Source of the DNA: Sciurus carolinensis | Lineage: Eukaryota > Chordata > Mammalia > Rodentia > Sciuridae | DNA length: 64,000 bases | Direction of reading: 5' to 3' | Assembly (NCBI RefSeq): GCF_902686445.1 | Contig: NC_062224.1 | Span: 52,885,156 to 52,949,155, forward strand | In this document: positions 57,267 to 64,000 of the stretch, piece by piece | Layout of the letters: each line of letters starts with the position of its first letter | Numbering within the stretch: position 1 is the first letter of the stretch | The notes under the pieces: generated by a model | The model's input: only the letters and a program-made list of their open reading frames with translations | The model's database searches: none | What the model was told of the DNA's origin: nothing | Program-made: the position numbers and the translations under genes

Positions 57267-58160
57267 AAGAAGCAGTTCACTCATAAGACCTGGCATAACT
57301 CATGCTCAGGAATGGGATGAAATTCTGCTCAATGTTCAGAAGAGAGACACAATAGCAAGGTGAGAAGAGCAGTAAGTGTAGGTTCATGATGACACTTGAG
57401 GTTTCTATGGGACATACTTTGTTATTTACAACTGGATGGGCCAGATCAGAGAGGTCCTGGTCCTTTCTGCTGCTATGGAACAGAGTAACTGAGCTGGGCC
57501 TGTTGCTGGTACTGATGGTGGGACCCAGTTTAGGGAAATGAAGGGAGGTAATAAAAGTTCTGAAATTAAAGTGGGAAGAGCAGGAATCCAACCTAACTTT
57601 TCTTAGCTCAGTTGCCCCTGTTTTTCTTACATCACATCATTGATGGTAATTCTATGTACTGTTAAAATATATTGAGTACTGTTTTCTCCCCTACCATATA
57701 GTCTCAGAAAAACACATATTCTGAATTCTCATGTTCATTTCTATCTTTCTTCTGTATTCCTTTGTAACATTTGCCTCCATCACGTGACTTCTTAAGCTCT
57801 GACCTTTCATTCTAAGCAGCAACATTTTGTCTGCAGTAGGCTAAGAAACAAGATGCAATAATAGCGTTTAATTATTGAACATCACTATTGGTAGACTCTG
57901 TGCTAGTCCTTTACATGTTTTATCTATGCACTTCTTACTCCAGACCAGAGATTCTATTCTTTTTTGGTACAGAGATTTTCCATGTACCCCTGCTCTCATG
58001 TATGTATAGCCCCACTCATTTTCAACAAACCTCTTCAGAATAGTAGATTTGTTCAGTTAACAAACTAATAGTAATTTGTTTGATCAATTAATTTAGGCAT
58101 CATGAAAACCCAAGGTCCATAGTTTACATAAGGGTTTATTCTTCATGTTGTACATTCTAT
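57267..58160. other. Unique sequence, no gene seen
   Basis: A 104-codon minus-strand open frame (57,277-57,591) shows no domain. A weak L2/MIR-like hint at 57,870-57,930 (ATTATTGAACATCACTATTGG). Confidence 0.4.
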
Positions 58161-58288
58161 GAGTTTGTACAAATTTTTTTTTTTTTTTTTTTTGTGGTAC
58201 TGGGGATCGAACTTGGGGCCTTGTGCTTGCAAGGCAAGCACTCTACCAGCTGAGCTATTTCCCCAGTCCCGAGTTTGTACAAATTTTT
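58161..58288 (-). repeat. ID-type SINE with perfect 18-bp target duplications
   Basis: SINE body 58,179-58,270. On the minus strand: GGACTGGGGAAATAGCTCAG (A box region), CTTGCAAGCACAAGGCCCC, then a B-box region, CCCAGTACC and an A tail of more than 15. GAGTTTGTACAAATTTTT is repeated exactly at 58,161-58,178 and 58,271-58,288. It split an older L1 fragment or its edge. Confidence 0.93.
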
Positions 58289-58490
58289 GAATTATATGTT
58301 TCACTGCCTTAAAAATTCTCTGTGCTCCACCTATTCATCTTTCCTTCCTTCCTAACCTTTAGCAACCACTGATCATTTTACTGACACAATAGTTTTGCTT
58401 TTTCCAGAATGTTATATAGTTGGAACCATATAGTATGTAGCCTTCTTAGATTGAATTCTTTCACTTAATAATATCCATTCAAGTTTTCAG
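58289..58490 (-). repeat. Ancient L1 3' UTR fragment, antisense
   Basis: CCTAACCTTTAGCAACCACTGATC, CAGAATGTTATATAGTTGGAACCATATAGTATGTAGCC and TTCTTTCACTTAATAATATCC are antisense L1M 3' UTR. A MIR-like antisense fragment may follow to about 58,590. Confidence 0.8.
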
Positions 58491-59789
58491 AGGTGATGTT
58501 CTTCTTCCCAGTTTATAGAGGATTAAATAGAGTCTTAAAAAGCTGAAATGAATGAATGGCAGGTGTGTCTGATTCCAGAGACTCCCACCCTCCTGCTGCC
58601 ATTTAGAAAGATGACATTAGAAAGGGCACACTCAAGTTCAACTCCAACCCCTTTGACTCTGATCTACTGCTCTTTCTGTAATTCACTTCTCTCTGTTAAA
58701 GAAGATGATAATATTATAGAAAAGTAATTACAGGGATAGAAACCTTATTCTTGCTTGGAACACTGTCCCACATGCAAGTTGTTGTCTAGAGATCTTTTTT
58801 GTAAGCATTACACTTGCCATGCAATAATGTTAAGGTATTTCATACAATGATTTAATCTAATAATTATTATTTCAGTGGTGACTATAACACACACACACAA
58901 ACACACACACTTAGTTACTCGGTTTATCTTCCAATTTCTGTATCTACCTCATTCTTAAAGCACATTAATTACATAGGACCACATTTTGTCTTCTCATTAC
59001 TCATTGATTGTTACTTAACATTTCATGTTATGAAATTGGATTATATGAATATGATTATATATATAATTTTCAATTCCTCTCATTAAAACTGACCACACAG
59101 TATTATAGGGCAGGGAGTAGGGGGAGGGTAAGTCCTCAGTTCCTGTCTTTCCAAAAGAAAGATTTCAATTGAGAGACTCAGAGTTGATTCAAGCAATTTA
59201 AGAAGCAACAATTTTTTAGCAAAGCAGAAGGATAGTACATTCTAAAGGAGGTGGAGTTTCACCAAGAGGTGGTAAGCATTGCTTCCTCACAATTTTGGTT
59301 TTTATACAATGCAAGTCCTGCCTCCTCGTGTTTATTTAACAGCTGGTTGTCCCTTTTGTCCTACTTCCTGATTTTTCTTCTCCCCCTTTTGAGTCTTGAG
59401 ATGCACCTGTGCAAGGTCAGCTATCTTGAAAAATCTCCTATCAATTCCCCAAAAACCCAGAAGAGAGATAAATCACGTAACGTAAATGATATTATAATGA
59501 AGCCCAGGCCACACAGTCATTAGGTGTTGCACATATCTAACTCTTTTCTGAGAAAAAAGGAAGGTAGTTTGTTCCTTATACTCCTCTTAATGGAGAAGTC
59601 AAACACACTAGTAAGACCTTGAGATCATAACAGGCATATAACCAAAACCACAAAGGGTGGTTGGCACCTCTCTTGCCACTCTCACCTGAGTCTGACTGCC
59701 TACTCTAATGCTGACAACCCACTATATTACTGAAAACTCCTGACAAATTTCATTTTATGGAATTTGGTGGAAATTGAATTATTATGCTG
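58491..59789. other. Unique sequence with a (CA)n microsatellite
   Basis: CA tract at 58,886-58,910. A 90-codon plus-strand open frame at 59,251-59,523 has no convincing features. No gene seen. Confidence 0.45.
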
Positions 59790-60220
59790 TTATGGTTTAG
59801 ACTTAGATGTCCCCAAAAGCTCATGTATGAGGCAATGTGAGAAAGTTTAGAGGTGAAATGATTGGGTTATGAGGGCCTAACTCTAATTGGTGCATTAATT
59901 CCTTGAGAGGGATCAACTGGGTGGTAACTGTAGGCAGGTAGGATGTGACTAGAGTAGATAGGTCATTGGCAGTCTGCCTTGGGGTATATATTTTGCCCAC
60001 AGTGAGGGGAATTTCTCTCTCTTTCTACTTTCTGGTGTGATGTCCTGAGCTATTTTCCTCTCTCACACCCTTCTACCATGATGTTCCACTTCACCTTAAG
60101 CCCTGTTGTCTGTGGACTGAAACTTCTGAAACTGTGAGTGCCAAATAAACTTTTCCTCCTCTAAAATTGTTTTTGTCAGGTTTTTGGTCACAACAGTGAA
60201 AAAAATGAATAAAACATATG
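59790..60220 (+). repeat. MaLR-type LTR (MST-like)
   Basis: TATGGTTTAGACTTAGATGTCCCCAAAAGCTCATG at the 5' end, AGAGGTGAAATGATTGGGTTATGAGGGCC, then a 3' end GAAACTGTGAGTGCCAAATAAACTTTTCC with AATAAA, and GGTCACAACAGTG. Near-complete solo LTR. Confidence 0.88.
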
Positions 60221-61016
60221 CCAAATCTGTGTATCTTTAGACTTTGCATCCACCATTACTTTTTTGAGAGAGACTGTAGGTCACGTTTTGTCCATCTGAA
60301 CTTAGGTGGTAATGAATCATGTACATGCAAGGATTTAATAAGTAGGAAGTACTATGAGTAGTGAAAGGCCTTGGAGCCAGATAGGGATTTAGTAGAGATG
60401 TTCTATACCTGTCAGTGATAGCATTGAATTGCTGGCTGCCTCTTTACAGTAAGTCACACAGAAGTGCAAACTAATTTCCCTTTATTTGTCCTAATAGTTT
60501 GAACAATGACTTCTAATACTGGTAAATGAATAATTTATACTGTCAACCAACGTTTTTGAAAATCCAGTGAACATTAAACATTTATGAGGTTCTAGAACTA
60601 TATGTTTGAACATATCAGGCACATTCCCACCCTCACAGAGCTTATGGTTCAGTAGATATGTAGCCAGTGACAGCTCCTGATGGATGGTAATTAGCATGTC
60701 TTTGGGATGAATTGCAAGAACCTTTAGAATCCTACAGTGAATACTGAAAATGCAAAGCATAGTTGGCTGCATATCAGTTTTACAATTTGGATCTATAACT
60801 GATGCACAAACTATAAGTGAAGATGTAATTAGTAAAAAGCCTATTTCTATAATTTTTAAATGTTGGGAATGAATAATTTGGTTCTGATATATCAGTAAAA
60901 CCTGGTATTCATTCTTTAGATACTATATCAAAACAAAGGAGACTAAATACACTTGGAAGAGCTCAATATGCCTTCATCTTATGTAGTATATCAGCCATAT
61001 CATATACTGTTGACTA
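60221..61016. other. Unique sequence, possible L2 fragment
   Basis: 60,570-60,665 (AACATTTATGAGGTTCTAG, CATTCCCACCCTCACAGAGCTTATGG) resembles an L2 3' end. Otherwise nothing recognised. Confidence 0.4.
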
Positions 61017-61250
61017 TGTGCTCATTCATTTCTTTGGGGGTGGTGTACTAGAAATTGAACTCAGGGGCCCTTGGCCACTGGACCACATCCCCAGCCCTAT
61101 TTTGTATTTTAGTTATTTTATGGTCTCACTGAGTTGCTTAGAGCCTCACTTTTGCTGAGTCTGGCTTTGAACTCGCCATCCTCCTGCCTTGGCCTCCTGC
61201 ACCACTGGGATTACAGGTGTGTGCCACCACACCCGGCTGTGTCCTCATTC
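61017..61250 (-). repeat. B1-ID composite SINE
   Basis: Body about 61,030-61,239. On the minus strand a 7SL-derived B1 part comes first (AGCCGGGTGTGGTGGCACACACC, AATCCCAGTGGTGC, GGCCAAGGCAGGAGGATGG, TAAGCAACTCAGTGAGACC), then an ID-like part (AGGGCTGGGGATGTGGTCC, TGAGTTCAATTTCTAG). B1-ID fusions are known from squirrels and their close relatives. TGTGCTCATTC and TGTCCTCATTC flank it, a 10/11 target duplication. Confidence 0.9.
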
Positions 61251-61584
61251 TTGAAACACTTCCTTTTCGTGGCTTCTATGGCCTTATATTCTATTGGTTT
61301 TCCTCCTGCTTCCTTGTCCTTCTATCAATCTACAAATGCTGTATTTCAGGGTCTGTTCTTGAGCCCTTGTCTCTTTTCTGTGCTTGTTCTCATTAATTAT
61401 CATGGTCAATTCCATGGCTTTAAATACATCCATTTAAAACATCATCCAGTGCTGATGTTTTCCAAATGTATATCTCTAACACTCAACTCTCTCCTAGATT
61501 CTTGACATACTTATCCAACTACTATTTCACATCTCCATTTTTATTTCCAGTAGTCATTTCAAACATAATGTAACTAAACCTAAT
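61251..61584. other. Unique sequence
   Basis: Nothing recognised. Confidence 0.4.
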
Positions 61585-62115
61585 ATATTAGTCAGGGTTC
61601 TCTAGAAGAACAGAATGAATCAGAAGTATGATTATAAAAAAGGGAATTTATTAGATTGGCTTATACATCCAGAAGCTGGATAGTCCACAATGGCTGTCTG
61701 TAGGCTAGAGAGCTGGAAGAACCAGTAACTGCACAATCCAAGAGATAGGAGCCCCAGAACAAGAAGGATTAACAGTGCTACACTAGTCCAAGATCAAGGC
61801 TTCTGGAAACAATCTGGAGAATCACTGGCAGAGTCCACTTGGTAAGAGTGAAGAAGTATGAGTCCAATATTCTCAGATGATTGAAGCAGCAATTAAGAAC
61901 CTGTTCAAGAAGAGTTGAACTTGCATCTGCATCTGCTTCCTTGTTCTTGCAACTTTTATTCCATCCTATTGGGCAGTGCTGCCCATGGTTAGGAAGGGTC
62001 TCCACTTCAGTTTACTTTCCACACTCCAATCATTCCTACACTCCCTCATGGACACATCCAGAAGCTTCTTAATCATTGGCATATCTTAATCCAATCAAGT
62101 TGACTATTCAAATTT
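61585..62115 (-). repeat. LTR-like ancient repeat, antisense
   Basis: AGTCAGGGTTCTCTAGAAGAACAGAATGAATC at the left, GGGAATTTATTAGATTGGCTTATAC, CACAATGGCTGTCTG, and TCTTAATCCAATCAAGTTGACTA at the right. This is the antisense order of a common mammalian/rodent LTR; family not assigned. Confidence 0.65.
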
Positions 62116-64000
62116 ACCATTGCACTGAACTTCTCTTCGTTCTCAGTTTTCCCTATTTTGGTAAATGGCACTTTCATTCTGTCAGTTGCTTAAGCTTAGG
62201 ATTGAGCTCTGCTTATCTCTACACATGGTCGTAGGTGTCCTGTTCAGTTTGATGAGTGGTGATATGACAGCTTTACTCCTGGCAGTTTTAGAACTTGAAA
62301 GGCAGAGTCATGTGGATTTTTGTTGTTGTTGTCGTTGTTGTTGGAGAGGTGCCTCCCGACCAGTTTCAGTATTTCTGAGGAAGAATGAGCACAGTAGGCT
62401 GGAGGAGCCTTCAATAAGACTTCACTCTTCTGGTTTTCCATCCTTCTGTCAAAACGTAAGTCTTTAGAGTACAGTCATTTTTCCATATAAAGTTGATATA
62501 ATGTCCACCCACATCGAGGCCTATCATTTCCTATAGTGGGAAGGCTACAGAATGTGTGAACTTTGATGACTCCAAGTAGTCCCTTGCCTCTTCGTGTGAA
62601 ATATAAACCCCAGCACCTGTTTACTGTCTTGTTGGTTGAACTGAGATCTTGGCCCCCCACTAACTGCTTCTGGGTTTAGGATCCTCAGTCAGTTAGAAAA
62701 GTTCATTTGAATTTTCTAGGTGACTAAAATGAGTCTGGAGGTATGGGGATGATATGAGCTCAGAAATAACTAAGCACATTTTCCTCCACCCTTTTGGTGG
62801 GTGAATCAAGTAAATAAATGAAAAACCTAATTTTAAAAAGTTTCCTGTGCAGCTTTAGTCTTTCCAAATCTCATCTTTGATAGTATTTATCCCCTATGGC
62901 TTCTGTATCTTATCTTTAGATTCAAGTTCCTGATTTCAACCTTCAGCTGTCCTTTACAACCTCATCTCCAATTATGTTCTTCAAAAGAAGGCTGCCAGGA
63001 TATCTACTTTAGTTCTGTTACTTTCAGGGCACATTGGCCAGTTGATTACAGTCAATCTGTACTTCCATTTGAAAAGTAACTGTGGTGATTATTCTTGACT
63101 TATTCTGATAAGTACTTACTTTATAACAAAGCTGAATAAGATGTTGCATGTAAATTAGGGTAATTCCTGATGGGTAATCACTAGTCCTTAAATCAGTTTT
63201 TCATCCACAGTTTCTCTTTGTTGAGTCTCTGAACTTGCCCCATACATTTCTGCCTTGATGTGATTGATCAGGGCTGTTCCTTTCACTTGCAACAAACACT
63301 CTTTTCCTCCTCCTCAACCATTATGTATGCCCTATCATGAAATAAGGTTCTATCTTAGGCAGATACTTCAGCGATCTTTCCAGGTTTAACTTTTACTGAC
63401 AGCTTAAGCTTCTTTTCCTCTTCTGTAGATTTTCTGCTACCATACAGCTTTGTACACTCCTTCCTCTGATCTCTCATACTTGTGTACCACATTCTTATGG
63501 TACTTTAGTACATTCTGTCTAGCATTCTGGCATTGACATTCTAGTCCACTTCCATTCCTAGTCTCCAAGCCCTTGAGATCTGTAAAAACTCATCGACCTT
63601 GGAGGAAAGCATTTGGAGAGGTTGATCTGTCCCAGGAGGTGACTCAGGTAGTGGTGAATGAGGAAGGTGACATTCAGAGAGCCAGACAAGTTTCATCCAA
63701 ACTAGTGGCTGAAGTGATTGCTAACTATACTGTAGTTGCTGACTAATGTTCCATTATTCCAGTCTATGTTCTTGATATAAAAATGCTAGAGAATCTCAAC
63801 ATACTGCTAATGTGTAATAGGAGGCAAACTTGGCCTATTTTTACTCACATACTCCCTTCTGCTATTATCTGTGAATTGGAGTCTAGAAACACATGGAAAA
63901 TATCTTCCCCCTTAAATACACAAAAAGTCTCCATCATTTGCTTATAAGTGTTCTTCACAGGCTCATAGAGCCACACCTTATAGGAGTGCTCTTCCTACAG
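62116..64000. other. Unique sequence with a (TTG)n tract, no gene seen
   Basis: (TTG)n-like tract at 62,319-62,343, which produces the Cys-rich stretch in an incidental 100-codon open frame (62,165-62,467). Nothing else recognised to the end of the window. Confidence 0.4.

Noticed and set aside
62165..62467. 100-codon frame with a run of Cys residues
   Set aside because: The Cys run comes from a TTG simple repeat read in another frame; no metal-binding domain.

Overview
This window looks like mammalian intergenic or intronic DNA, most likely from a squirrel-family rodent (Sciuridae: marmot, ground squirrel or relative). The organism call rests on the repeat content. There are tRNA-derived ID-type SINEs with the B box GGGTTCAATCC, a composite B1+ID SINE, 7SL-derived B1, a young rodent-type L1, and a background of ancient MIR, L1M/HAL1, MaLR, hAT-Charlie and Tigger copies shared by placental mammals. 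I found no host gene with a convincing intact reading frame or exon structure. Long open frames are either transposon or retrovirus remnants or chance frames in repeats. One minus-strand frame (29,830-30,168) has a protein-like composition and may be a piece of a gene or pseudogene that I cannot name. Repeat family names are given from recognition of sequence, not from a database search, so subfamily names are approximate.

Layout. 1-2,700: AT-rich unique DNA with MIRs and a CT/GT microsatellite. 2,715-6,560: a long ancient L1M/HAL1-type element on the plus strand, interrupted by a Tigger-like DNA transposon (5,528-5,972). 6,655-9,400: a MaLR LTR fragment, unique DNA and a MIR. 9,405-11,017: a second ancient L1 (plus strand) whose 3' tail was the target of an endogenous retrovirus at 11,024-13,613. 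13,614-50,504: mostly unique AT-rich DNA scattered with MIR, L1 3' ends, B1/ID SINEs, MaLR LTRs, hAT-Charlie and Tigger relics. 50,520-57,250: a full-length, recent, minus-strand L1 with target-site duplications, GC-rich tandem-repeat 5' UTR, ORF1, ORF2, G-rich 3' UTR and A-rich tail. 57,267-64,000: unique DNA with an ID SINE, an L1 relic, a MaLR LTR, a B1-ID composite SINE and another LTR-like repeat.

The most notable object is the 2.6-kb minus-strand endogenous retrovirus. Both 322-bp LTRs, a 6-bp target duplication (CAGAAT), a primer binding site matching tRNA-Phe and a polypurine tract are present. The inside holds only env, preceded by the last few codons of pol; gag, pro and most of pol are absent. 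The features (tRNA-Phe primer, 6-bp duplication, CX7C in the TM ectodomain, pol-env overlap) point to a class II, IAP-like (IAPE-type) retrovirus. The env-only structure suggests either reverse transcription of a spliced env RNA or an internally deleted genome; the window alone cannot separate these. The env is broken by frameshifts and is not a working gene.

The second notable object is the L1, whose 5' UTR carries a tandem array of about 66-bp units, pairing into 132-bp units, a promoter design that recalls the monomers of mouse L1. Its two ORFs are nearly complete, but each carries a frameshift and nonsense codons, so it cannot retrotranspose on its own.
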